From Acidimicrobiia bacterium (lineage in GTDB: Bacteria > Actinomycetota > Acidimicrobiia > IMCC26256 > PALSA-610): a stretch of DNA of 64,000 bases. The translations under genes and the position numbers were made by a program. Of this stretch, positions 17,644 through 29,601 are shown piece after piece. The notes beneath the pieces are model-generated. The model was not told the origin of the DNA. It ran no database searches and saw only the letters and a program-made list of their open reading frames with translations. The stretch is from positions 62,001-126,000 of the forward strand of contig JAOSJK010000001.1 in the NCBI GenBank assembly GCA_027494135.1, read 5' to 3'. Each line of letters starts with the position of its first letter. Position 1 is the stretch's first letter.

Positions 17644-18799
17644 GCGAGTCGCCGGCCGCCAGCTCGTTCTCGAGCGACTGGTAGGCCGCCACCCGGTCGC
17701 CCCGCAGGCGCCCGGACGAGACCGCAGCCGCCACCTCGCACCCCGGCTCCCCGGAGTGCCGGCAGTCGGAGAACCGGCACCCGCTCGCGACCGCTTCGAC
17801 GTCGTCGAACGACTCCCCGAGTGGGTCCGCTGCCGGGCCGGTCGCCGTGCCGGCGACCGGTGGCAGCGCCAGTGACCTCAGGCCGGGCGTGTCGATGAGA
17901 ACGCCTCCGCCGGGGAGCACCACGAGCTGTCGCGCCGTCGTCGTGTGCCGGCCCCTCTGGTCGGACTCGCGGACCTCCGCAGTGGAGAGAACCTCGCGCC
18001 CGAGTAGAGCGTTGACGATCGTGGACTTGCCTACCCCCGAGGCGCCGATCAGCGCGACGCTACGCGACGCGCCGGCGTGCGCCCGAACCGCCTCCAGGCC
18101 CTCTCCCGTCGTGCTGCTGACCGCGTGCACCGCGACATCGGGCGCTATTCCTGCGGCCACCTCCAGGTGCTCCGTGGAGTCGGGATGCAGGTCGAGCTTG
18201 GTCAGAACGAGGACCGGCTCTGCCCCGCCGCCCCTGACGAGCATCAGCTCGCGTTCCAGACGCCTTCGGTTCAGCGGCTTCGTCAACGAGTGGACCACGA
18301 AGACGGTGTCGAGATTCGCCGCCACCACCTTTACGCGCTCGGGTCGTTCCGGGTCACCGCGTATGAATGCCGAGTGACGCGGAAGGACCGCGACCACCGC
18401 CCCGGCGTCGGTGGCCACCCAGTCGCCGACAGCGACGCGTTGCTCGACATCCTGCCGCCGCTTGCGCAGCGCCGGCGCGAGCGGGAGGCGTACCGTGCCC
18501 GAGGCGGTCATCACCGTGACCAGGCCGCGGTCGACTCGTGATACGCGGCCGGGCACTACCGTCGGTGACTCCTCTCGGAAGCGCGACAGCTCCCGTTGCA
18601 GACGGTCGTCCCAGCCGAGACGAGACGGATCGGGGTGCTGCGACCCCGACTCCGGATCCGGCCTGGCATCGGTGGCATCGGTGGCATCGGTGGCGTCGAT
18701 ACCTCCATTATCGGCGCAGCGGCGACCTCGCCGGTGCCGGCCGTCCTCGCGACGCCGCGGGTGAGGTCGGTAGGCTCCGCAGCAGATGACCGATCTCAC
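17606..18799 (-). CDS. rsgA: Ribosome small-subunit GTPase RsgA
   Basis: A circularly permuted GTPase that checks 30S maturation. In order: OB domain (VVPGRVSRVDRGLVTVM), G4 LVLTKLDLH, G1 GASGVGKSTIVNALLG, G3 DTPGLRSLAL, and the C-terminal zinc site CRFSDCRHSGEPGC. The 5' end is uncertain. The GTG at 18799 overlaps the divergent GNAT gene, no ATG/GTG lies in frame nearby until the OB domain, and a (Asp-Ala-Thr)n stretch from a 9-bp repeat precedes LGWDDRLQRELSRF. A frameshift in the 5' region is possible. Confidence 0.85.
   Translation of the reverse strand: MRSVICCGAYRPHPRRREDGRHRRGRRCADNGGIDATDATDATDARPDPESGSQHPDPSRLGWDDRLQRELSRFREESPTVVPGRVSRVDRGLVTVMTASGTVRLPLAPALRKRRQDVEQRVAVGDWVATDAGAVVAVLPRHSAFIRGDPERPERVKVVAANLDTVFVVHSLTKPLNRRRLERELMLVRGGGAEPVLVLTKLDLHPDSTEHLEVAAGIAPDVAVHAVSSTTGEGLEAVRAHAGASRSVALIGASGVGKSTIVNALLGREVLSTAEVRESDQRGRHTTTARQLVVLPGGGVLIDTPGLRSLALPPVAGTATGPAADPLGESFDDVEAVASGCRFSDCRHSGEPGCEVAAAVSSGRLRGDRVAAYQSLENELAAGDSPRPRGDGRRGGR
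18771..18776 (+). promoter_or_regulatory. -10-like hexamer TAGGCT of the GNAT gene at 18786
   Basis: TAGGCT ends 9 nt before the ATG at 18786, the same hexamer as before the genes at 12161, 12226 and 55691. Confidence 0.5.
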
Positions 18800-19421
18800 C
18801 GTCTCACACCTTCAGGCCGCGCACGCGCGACCTGCGGCCGAGGCGCTCGCACGCGCCTTCGACGACGATCCCCTGACCAGGTTCCTCCTCCCCGACCCGG
18901 TTCAACGCCCGAGGGTTCTCGCGTCGACCTTCGCAGCCCAGATCCGCGACGGGCTGGTCAACGGCGAGGTGCTCGCGGCCTTCGACGGTGACCTGCCCGT
19001 GGCGACCGCGGTCTGGATTCCGCCCGAGGCATGGCCCATGTCCATACGACGACAGATCGGCGTCATCTCCGCGGCGATGACGCCCGGCCTGCGCGCGCTC
19101 CCTGCCGCGCTGCGCGCCGGGCCGAGATTCGTGCGCGCATTCTCGATCGTGGAGCGGCTCCACCCCGACCGGCCGCAGTGGTACCTGTCCCTGCTCGGCA
19201 CCGATCCGAGGTATCAGGGTAGGGGCGCGGCGTCGCGGCTCCTGGCACCCGTCCTCGAGCGCTGCGACGCCCTCGGCCTGCACGCGTACCTCGAGACAGG
19301 CACGACGCGGAACCTCGCGTGGTACGCCAAGCACCACTTCGTGACGCTGCAGGAGCTGCGGCCATTGAAGAACGGGCCGCCTCTCTGGACGATGGAGCGC
19401 ATCTCCGCTGCAGGGCCATGA
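18786..19421 (+). CDS. GNAT family N-acetyltransferase
   Basis: A 211-residue protein with the acetyl-CoA motif WYLSLLGTDPRYQGRGAASR followed by LLAPVLERCD, and the C-terminal ARNLAWYAKHHF-type segment (TTRNLAWYAKHHFVTLQEL). The N-terminus resembles other 'putative acetyltransferase' proteins of actinobacteria (ALARAFDDDPLTRFLLPD). Substrate unknown. It is divergent from rsgA and convergent with the enoyl-CoA hydratase gene. Confidence 0.82.
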   Translation: MTDLTVSHLQAAHARPAAEALARAFDDDPLTRFLLPDPVQRPRVLASTFAAQIRDGLVNGEVLAAFDGDLPVATAVWIPPEAWPMSIRRQIGVISAAMTPGLRALPAALRAGPRFVRAFSIVERLHPDRPQWYLSLLGTDPRYQGRGAASRLLAPVLERCDALGLHAYLETGTTRNLAWYAKHHFVTLQELRPLKNGPPLWTMERISAAGP

Positions 19422-19430
19422 GGCTGCATC

Positions 19431-19447
19431 CGCCGCCTTCGGCGGCG
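19431..19447. terminator. Hairpin between convergent genes
   Basis: CGCCGCC-TTC-GGCGGCG, a perfect 7-bp stem with a UUC loop, sits in the 34-nt gap between the GNAT stop (19421) and the enoyl-CoA hydratase stop (19456). It lacks a T-tract. Confidence 0.45.
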
Positions 19448-19455
19448 TCGTGGGC

Positions 19456-20259
19456 TCAGCTGCGCTTCGCTCGCGCCTCCAGGTAACGGGCCGCTGCAGC
19501 ACGCGACTCCGCGTCGGCCGCCGCCGCGCCGAGGGCGAACGCGTCGGCTGTAGCGCCCGCTGTCGAGAGCAGCGCCTCGGTCGCCGCGTGCACCTGCTGC
19601 TTCGTCTGTCGCATTACGAGCGGCGACTTCTGCGACAGCAGCTCGGCCAGCGCCTCGGTCTCCTGACTCAGACGGTCGTTCGGCACGACCCTGTTCACGA
19701 ATCTGATCGAGTGGGCCTCCGCGGCGTCGAAGCCGCGGCAGGTGAGAACCAGGTCCATCGTCACGGCGGGCCCGAGCTCCCGCACGAGCCGCGGGATGCC
19801 GCCCCAGGCCAGCGGGATGCCGAGATCCACCTCGGGAATCGAGAAGCGGGCGTCGTCGGAGGCGACCCGGATGTCGCATGCGGCGGCCAGGACCAGTCCG
19901 CCGCCGACGCAGTGCCCCTGGATCGAGGCGATCGTCACGGCCCTCATCCCGCCGACGGCCTCCGCCATCACGCGCCCGAGGTCGGCCACGTCGGTGAGCG
20001 ACTCGCCCTCCTCCGGTGGCGCCGCGAAGTCGCCGAGATCGAATCCCGAGGAGAAGGCCCTCCCCTCCCCCCTGACGATCACTACCGTCACCGCACGTTC
20101 CGCATCGAGGAGGCTCGCGGCGGCGACGAGTTCCCGAAGCGTGAGACGGCCGAGTGGGTTGAGCTTCTGCGGACGGCAGAGCGTGACGTACCCGATGCGG
20201 CCGGTTACGTCGACCCTGAGAGTCTCGAAGCCCCGGTCGCCGCCGGATGCCGGCGTCAC
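19456..20259 (-). CDS. Enoyl-CoA hydratase/isomerase family protein
   Basis: A crotonase-fold protein of 267 residues. It shows GYVTLCRPQKLNPL at the N-terminus, AFSSGFDLGDFA in the CoA loop and the oxyanion-hole region IQGHCVGGGLVLAAACDIRV. ARFSIPEVDLGIPLAWGG follows, with Glu at the usual catalytic position. GTG 20259 overlaps the TGA of the VWA gene (GTGA), so it is coupled to the proA-moxR-VWA run. Which acyl-CoA it handles is not evident. Confidence 0.82.
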   Translation of the reverse strand: MTPASGGDRGFETLRVDVTGRIGYVTLCRPQKLNPLGRLTLRELVAAASLLDAERAVTVVIVRGEGRAFSSGFDLGDFAAPPEEGESLTDVADLGRVMAEAVGGMRAVTIASIQGHCVGGGLVLAAACDIRVASDDARFSIPEVDLGIPLAWGGIPRLVRELGPAVTMDLVLTCRGFDAAEAHSIRFVNRVVPNDRLSQETEALAELLSQKSPLVMRQTKQQVHAATEALLSTAGATADAFALGAAAADAESRAAAARYLEARAKRS

Positions 20260-21769
20260 TGGAGATCCACTACGGACGCGACGAAACGCTGCAGCTGACG
20301 GAGGTTCCGACACTCGTGAGCAGCATCGCAGTAGCGCGCGTACTCCGAGACGATCGAGTCGCCCGTGTCCCAGTAGCTGCGCGGCTCGGGATCCAGCCAG
20401 AACACGCGCCGCGCCCGCTTCCTCATCTCCGCGAGCGTCCACGCCTGCGACGCGTGGTAGTTGTTGCGCGCGTCGCCGAGGATGATGATCGACGACTTGT
20501 GCGTCACCTCGTGGATGTGGCGGTCGTGCCAAACCTCGAGTGCGTGACCGTAGTCGGAGTGGCCGTCGACCCACACGACGTCGGCCTCGGTGTTCACGCG
20601 TTGGATCGCCTCGCCGATCTCGTCCGCCTCCTGGAAGAACTGGGTGACCTCGTCGATGCCGTCGATGAAGACCCATGACCGAACCTTGGAGAACTCGCTC
20701 GCCATCGCGTACACGAACTGGAGAGTGAAGGCGCGAAGCTCGCCACCGAACCCGAGATGTCGGCGATGACCATTATCTCCGGCTTGGAAGGCTTCGGGTG
20801 CTTGAACTTCGGCTCCGCGGGCACGCCTCCGTAGGACAGCGAGTGCCTGACCGTCGCGCGGAAGTCGAGATGCCCGCGATTGCGTCGCCTCCGGCGCTGG
20901 GCGAGGCGGGCTGCCAGGGCACGCGTCAGCGGGTAGATCGCCTTCTGCAGCGACTGCATCTCCTCACGCGACGCATGCATGAAGTCGACGTCTTCGGGCA
21001 GAGGCTTGCGCAGCGTGCGCGCCATCGCCTCGACTCCACGGTCCGCAACCAGGCGACGTCTGATCTCCGCCTCGATGATCTCCTTCAACGCCTTGAGGCG
21101 CGACTCGAACTCCTCACGGGCAAGGCGCTCGTCGAGATCGCGCTCGCCGACCTCCCCCTTCTCGCGCGCCTGCGCCATCATCTTCGCGACCAGTCCCTCG
21201 GAGTCGAGCTGCCTCAGAGTCCGGTAGAGGTAGTACGCACCGCCGACGGGGCGGCCGGGCTCCATCCCGGCGAAGCGGGTCACGGCCGCGCCTGCGATCG
21301 CGCGGAGCACGTCGCGGTCCATGTTCATCAGGGCGTCGAGGAGCATCCGGGCGAGGTCCTCGTTCGAGACCTCCCCCATGGCCCCGCCCCCCTGCATCGC
21401 AGCCTGCATCAGCTGCTGGGCGAGCTCGTCGTCGTCGCCTTCCGGCGCGGTGCCATCCGCGCCACCGCCGTCGACCCCGCGGCTCAAGAACGAGAAGTAC
21501 ACGTCGAAGACGGTGTCGAAGACCTTCCAGTGCCCGTGACGCTTCACGAGGGTCGCGGCGAGCGCCGACTTGAGGGCTTCTCGGTCTTCGAACGGGACGT
21601 GCTCGACGGCGGTCATCGCGTCGAGGTTCTCGGTCATCGAGACCGGGAGTCCCGCGGCCCGGAGCTCGTGCACGAACCCCTGGAAGATGTCGAGCATCGC
21701 GGGCTCAGTGCTCACGACCGTCACGTCACTCGGCCCGAAGGCGCGCGGGACGACATCGGCGCCGCGCAT
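20256..21769 (-). CDS. VWA-domain (CoxE-like) protein (frameshift near 20730)
   Basis: The partner of the upstream MoxR ATPase, about 504 residues after repair. The N-terminal part (MLDIFQGFVHELRAAGLPVS) and charged helical middle match CoxE-type proteins. The C-terminal von Willebrand A domain has the MIDAS motif IADISGSVASFA (DxSxS) and later IIILGDARNNYH. The frames join at 20730-20736, where a GCGCGC-type run is one base short; repaired text is SGSVASFARFTLQFVYAMAS. GTG 21715 is an alternative start. MoxR-VWA pairs usually act as chaperones that insert metal or activate enzymes; the client here is unknown. Confidence 0.78.
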
Positions 21770-21805
21770 GACCTGGTCGAGCTTCCACCAGTGGATGACC
21801 CCACC

Positions 21806-22708
21806 TCAGCCGCGCTTGGCCCCTGCGAGAGGCGAGGTGAGGCCGTCAACTCCCAGCTCCTTGCGCGCCTTCGCGACGTCGGACTGGTACTTGAGCAGCA
21901 CGTTCAGCGTCTCGCCGATCGTCTCGGGGTCGAGATCGTTCCGACCGAGGTAGATCAGTGTGCGCGCCCAGTCGATCGTCTCCGAGATCGAGGGCGCCTT
22001 CTTCAGATCGAGCCGGCGGATCGAGGTGACGACCTTCGCGACCTGCTCGGCGAGCTCGGCGTCGATCTCCGGTACACGAACCCGGACGATCTCCTTCTCT
22101 CGCTCGAGGTCCGGGTAGTCGATGTGGAGGTACAGACACCTTCGCTTCAGTGCCTCCGAGAGGTCGCGGGTGTTGTTCGACGTCAGGAAGACGAGCGGCC
22201 TCTGGTTTCCGACGATCGTGCCGAGCTCCGGAATCGAGACCTGGAAGTCGGAGAGCACCTCGAGCAGCAGCGCTTCTGTCTCTATCTCGACCCGATCGAC
22301 CTCGTCGATCAGGAGCACGATCGGGTCCTCGGCGCGGATCGCCTCCAGGAGAGGACGGGTCAGGAGGAACTGCTCCGAGAAGATGTCGGCCTCGACCGTC
22401 TCCCAGTCGCTCTCGTGCTCCCTGTCGGCCTGGATCCGCAGCAGCTGCTTCTTGTAGTTCCACTCGTAGAGAGCCTTGCTCTCGTCGAGTCCCTCGTAGC
22501 ACTGGAGCCGGATCAGCCTGCTGCCGGTGACCGCTGCGACCGCCTTCGCCAGCTCGGTCTTGCCTACGCCGGCCGGCCCCTCGACGAGGACGGGCTTCTC
22601 CAGCCGGTCGGCCAGGAAGACGACGCCCGCGATCATCTTGTCGGAGAGGTAGTCGAAACCTCTGAGTCGGTCGACGACGTCGTCGACCGACTCGAAACGC
22701 TCTGCCAT
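21806..22708 (-). CDS. MoxR-family AAA+ ATPase
   Basis: A 300-residue AAA+ ATPase. Walker A is VEGPAGVGKTELAKAVA, Walker B is PIVLLIDEVDRVE, sensor 1 is LVFLTSNNTRDLSEALKRRC (a likely Arg finger follows), and sensor 2 lies in the C-terminal lid. The ATG at 22708 overlaps the proA stop as TAATG, so the longer frame to 22735 is not needed. It acts with the VWA protein encoded next. Confidence 0.88.
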   Translation of the reverse strand: MAERFESVDDVVDRLRGFDYLSDKMIAGVVFLADRLEKPVLVEGPAGVGKTELAKAVAAVTGSRLIRLQCYEGLDESKALYEWNYKKQLLRIQADREHESDWETVEADIFSEQFLLTRPLLEAIRAEDPIVLLIDEVDRVEIETEALLLEVLSDFQVSIPELGTIVGNQRPLVFLTSNNTRDLSEALKRRCLYLHIDYPDLEREKEIVRVRVPEIDAELAEQVAKVVTSIRRLDLKKAPSISETIDWARTLIYLGRNDLDPETIGETLNVLLKYQSDVAKARKELGVDGLTSPLAGAKRG

Positions 22709-23952
22709 TACCCGCGCACCTGCCCGTCTCCCCACACCAAGTACTTGTACGTCGTCAGCTCGCGAAGTCCCATCGGGCCGCGCGCGTGGAGCTTCTGCGT
22801 AGAGATGCCGATCTCGGCTCCGAACCCGAACTCGGCGCCGTCGGTGAAGCGCGTCGACGCGTTCACGGTGACGGCGGCCGCATCGACCTCCGACACGAAC
22901 CGTCTCGCGGCGTCGAGGTCGCGCGTGAGTATCGCCTCGGTGTGACCCGTGCCGAACCGGTTCACGTGTGCGATCGCGGCGTCGAGGTCGGCTACGACCG
23001 CGACGCTCATCTTCAGGTCGAGAAACTCGCGAGCGAAGTCGTCGTCGGCGGCTGCGCCGATGCTCGCCGACCGGCTGCGCGCCGCGGCGTCGCCGACCAG
23101 CTCCACTCCCTGGCCGCCGAGCACATCGGCGACCCGGGGCACGAAGGCATCGGCGACGGCCTCGTGGACGACGAGGGACTCCGCGGCGTTGCAGACGCTG
23201 GGGCGCTGGGTCTTCGCGTTCACGACGATCGTGAGCGCCTCGTCGAGGTCGGCGGACTCATCGACGTAGACGTGGCAGTTGCCGTCGCCGTCGATGATCA
23301 CCGGCACGGTCGCGTTGTCGCGGATCGACTTGATCAGAGCCGGACCGCCGCGCGGAATGAGGCAGTCGACGTGATCGGTGAGGCGCATGACCTCTACCGC
23401 CGTCTCGTGCGACGGATCGTCGACGAGGATCACGGCGTCCTCGGGGAGCCCCTGTTCGCCCAGCGCGTCGCGCAGGATGCCGGCGACCACGAGGTTGGAG
23501 CGCAGCGCCGTCCCCGACCCACGCAGGAGCGCCGCGTTCCCGGCCTTCACGCAGAGACCGGCGGAGTCGCTGGTGACGTTGGGACGGTTCTCGTAGATGA
23601 TCGCCACCACGCCGAGGGGCACCCTCACCCGCTCGATGAGGAGGCCGTTCGGCCGCTTCCAGCCGTCGAGCACCTCCCCGACCGGGTCGGGAAGGGCGGC
23701 CACCGTCCGAAGGCCCTCGGCCATCCCGGCCAACCGCGCGGGGCTCAGCCTGAGCCGGTCGAGGGGCCCGGCCGCCATCCCGCCGGCGGCGGCCTCGGCG
23801 AGGTCGGCCTCGTTGGCCGTCCCGATCCCGGGGGCGCGCTCGAGCAGCAGGTCGGCGGCGCGGAGGAGCGCGGCGTCCTTGAGTGCGGTGGGAGCAGAGG
23901 CGAGCACCCGGCTCGCCGCCTTGGCGCGTCGGCCGAGCTCGATGACCGGCAT
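22708..23952 (-). CDS. proA: Gamma-glutamyl phosphate reductase
   Basis: The second step of proline synthesis, NADPH-dependent, 414 residues. It shows the conserved IYENRPNVTSDSAGLCVKAG, LRGSGTALRSN, LIPRGGPALI and the catalytic-Cys segment AKTQRPSVCNAAESLVVH. The C-terminus ends FGAEIGISTQKLHARGPMGL-RELTTYKY. It follows proB after a 97-nt gap that holds two palindromes. Confidence 0.95.
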   Translation of the reverse strand: MPVIELGRRAKAASRVLASAPTALKDAALLRAADLLLERAPGIGTANEADLAEAAAGGMAAGPLDRLRLSPARLAGMAEGLRTVAALPDPVGEVLDGWKRPNGLLIERVRVPLGVVAIIYENRPNVTSDSAGLCVKAGNAALLRGSGTALRSNLVVAGILRDALGEQGLPEDAVILVDDPSHETAVEVMRLTDHVDCLIPRGGPALIKSIRDNATVPVIIDGDGNCHVYVDESADLDEALTIVVNAKTQRPSVCNAAESLVVHEAVADAFVPRVADVLGGQGVELVGDAAARSRSASIGAAADDDFAREFLDLKMSVAVVADLDAAIAHVNRFGTGHTEAILTRDLDAARRFVSEVDAAAVTVNASTRFTDGAEFGFGAEIGISTQKLHARGPMGLRELTTYKYLVWGDGQVRG

Positions 23953-23966
23953 CAGCCCAGCCTACT

Positions 23967-23986
23967 ACTTGACCAACCGGTCAAGT
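23967..23986. promoter_or_regulatory. Operator-like palindrome ACTTGACC-N4-GGTCAAGT
   Basis: Perfect 8-bp inverted arms around a 4-nt spacer (AACC), 15 nt upstream of the proA start. The shape is typical of a TetR-family operator; which regulator binds it is unknown. Confidence 0.5.
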
Positions 23987-23992
23987 CCTCCC

Positions 23993-24041
23993 GTTTTGGC
24001 GTCAGAAACTCGCGCATACCGCGAGGAAGTGACGCCAAAAC
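23993..24041. repeat. 49-bp interrupted palindrome between proB and proA
   Basis: The outer arms GTTTTGGCGTCA and TGACGCCAAAAC pair over 12 bp. GAAA/GAAG form an internal loop, then CTCGCG pairs with CGCGAG around a 5-nt loop. The two-stem layout mirrors the palindrome at 7349-7391. It lies between the proB stop and proA start, so it could attenuate proA or be a small mobile palindromic repeat. Confidence 0.7.
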
Positions 24042-24049
24042 CCCGGCTG

Positions 24050-25155
24050 TCAGGGGAGGACGACGAGGTCGTCGCGGTGGACGGCCTGGCCGGGCGCACC
24101 CTCGGGGAGGTCCCCCGTCCTGCGGCCGGCCACTTCGCGCAGCGCCGCCGCCGAGTAGCGGCTCAGGCCCTTCGCGAACGGACGGCCGTCGGACCCGACG
24201 ATCTCCACGGCCTCCTCGGCCTCGAAGGCGCCCTCGACGGCGCGCACTCCCGCCGGCAGCAGCGACCGCCCGTCCGAGACGAGCGCACGGCGCGCGCCCT
24301 CGTCGACCACGATCCGCCCCGACGACCCCCTGGCGAACGCTATCCACAGCTTCCGGCTCGCCAGCCGCTGCGTACGGGGCTGGACCGACGTCCCCACCGG
24401 CCGTCCCTCGATTGCGTCGAGCACGACACCCTCCGACGAGGCCGCCGCGATCACCGCACGCACCCCCGACCACGCGGCGATCTTCGCCGCCGCGAGCTTG
24501 CTGGCCATCCCCCCACTGCCGCGCCCGCTCCCCGTGCCGCCGGCCACGGCCTCGAGCGCATCATCGACCTCGACGATCTCCTCGATCAGCGACGCCGCCG
24601 AGTCGAGGCGCGGGTCGGCGGTGAAGAATCCCGCCGTGTCGGTGAGCATGAGCAGCAGGTCGGCGCCGAGCAGGTGTGAGACGAGCGCGGCGAGCCTGTC
24701 GTTGTCGCCGTACCTGATCTCGTCGTCGGCTACGGCGTCGTTCTCGTTCACGACGGGGAGCACGCCCAGATCGAAGAGGCGCCCGAAGGTCTCACGCGCG
24801 TGCAGATACTGGCTGCGGTGGACGAAGTCGTATGGGGTCAGGAGGACCTGGCCGGCGACGATCCCGTACGACCCGAGCATCGCGCCGACCCTCTCGAGCA
24901 GCCGCGGCTGCCCGACCGCCGAGATCGCCTGCAGCTTGCCGAGGTCGGTCGGGCGCTCGGTCAGGCCGAGCGCCGGCATGCCGGCCGCGATCGCCCCGGA
25001 GAGCACCAGTACGACCGTGTGTCCCGCCTGTCTCGCCGAGTCGAGGTCGGCGCAGAGCTTCAGCAGTGCAGCGTCGTCGAGGCTGCCGTCGTCGTGTGTG
25101 ATCGACGACGTCCCGATCTTGACGATCGCGGTGAGCCCCGCCCCGGGCCGGGAGC

Positions 25156-25159
<4 letters not shown>
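24050..25159 (-). CDS. proB: Glutamate 5-kinase
   Basis: The first step of proline synthesis, 369 residues with an N-terminal amino-acid-kinase domain ([68 protein letters not shown]). A C-terminal PUA domain carries [20 protein letters not shown]. The start is a TTG at 25159, overlapping the obg stop as TTGA, with GAGGAGGGG at a normal distance upstream. A long in-frame extension through obg is spurious. Confidence 0.92.
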
Positions 25160-28808
<3,649 letters not shown>

Positions 28809-28920
28809 CAGATCGAGGGCCCGCACGCGGACGGGAGGAGCGGTTCCAGGACGCGTCGAAGACCTGCCGTAGAGATGCGTCGGAGAGTTGTGTCGGAGGA
28901 GTGTGTCGAGTGCTCGGGCG

Positions 28921-29179
28921 CTACTCGGCGCCGAGGACGACGTCGACGAGCCGGCGGCCGCGCCGGCTCCCGAAGCGGACCACGCCGTCGGATGTGGCGA
29001 AGAGGGTGTCGTCGCCGCCGCGACCCACGTTGAATCCGGGGGTGGAACCTGGTGCCACGCTGCCTGACGATGATCGTCCCCGAGGTCACCACCTCGCCGC
29101 TGTACCTCTTCACTCCGAGGCGCTGAGCGTTCGAGTCACGACCGTTGCGGGACGACGCCGCGCCCTTCTTCTTCGACAT
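28921..29179 (-). CDS. rpmA: Ribosomal protein L27 (one frameshift)
   Basis: An 85-residue 50S protein near the peptidyl-transferase centre. It begins [20 protein letters not shown] and [20 protein letters not shown]. At 29038-29042 a run of five G (plus strand) is one too long. After repair it continues [20 protein letters not shown] and ends VDVVLGAE at 28921. As read, the frame runs on to 28727 in nonsense. rplU lies 8 nt upstream. Confidence 0.92.
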
Positions 29180-29187
29180 CTCCGACC

Positions 29188-29490
29188 TCAGCCCTTGGTG
29201 ATCGAGGTGATCTCGATCGTCGAGTAGTGCTGCCGGTGCCCCCAGCGCTTCCGCTGGTTGACCTTCGACTTGTAGGTGAACCCACGGATCTTGGGTCCGC
29301 TGGCGTCGCCCACGACGCGTGCAGTGACCTTCGCGCCGGAGAGCGCCGCGCGGGTCGCGATCACGTCGTCACCGTCGACGAGCATCACGGGCGTGAGCTC
29401 GAGCTCATCGCCCCGGACGCGCTCGACGTCGACCCGATCGCCCTCGGCGACCCGGTACTGCTTGCCACCCGTCTCGATAACTGCGTACAT
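29188..29490 (-). CDS. rplU: Ribosomal protein L21
   Basis: A 100-residue 50S protein: [20 protein letters not shown] at the start and [20 protein letters not shown] near the end. The ATG at 29490 is chosen over an upstream ATG at 29514 because MYAVI is the family N-terminus. It is first of the rplU-rpmA pair. Confidence 0.96.
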   Translation of the reverse strand: MYAVIETGGKQYRVAEGDRVDVERVRGDELELTPVMLVDGDDVIATRAALSGAKVTARVVGDASGPKIRGFTYKSKVNQRKRWGHRQHYSTIEITSITKG

Positions 29491-29532
29491 GGCCGCGTCA
29501 GACCCCTCGAACACCGATGCTGGAACCGGACG

Positions 29533-29538
29533 ATTCTA
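29533..29538 (-). promoter_or_regulatory. -10-like hexamer TAGAAT upstream of rplU
   Basis: TAGAAT on the minus strand lies 42 nt before the rplU start, in the 111-nt gap after rne. It would give a short 5' leader for the rplU-rpmA transcript. Confidence 0.5.
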
Positions 29539-29601
29539 TCCCCGACGGCCCGGCTCCTCGCATCCCGGCAACGGCGCTGCCTTCTCCCTGCTCCGGGGCG
29601 C

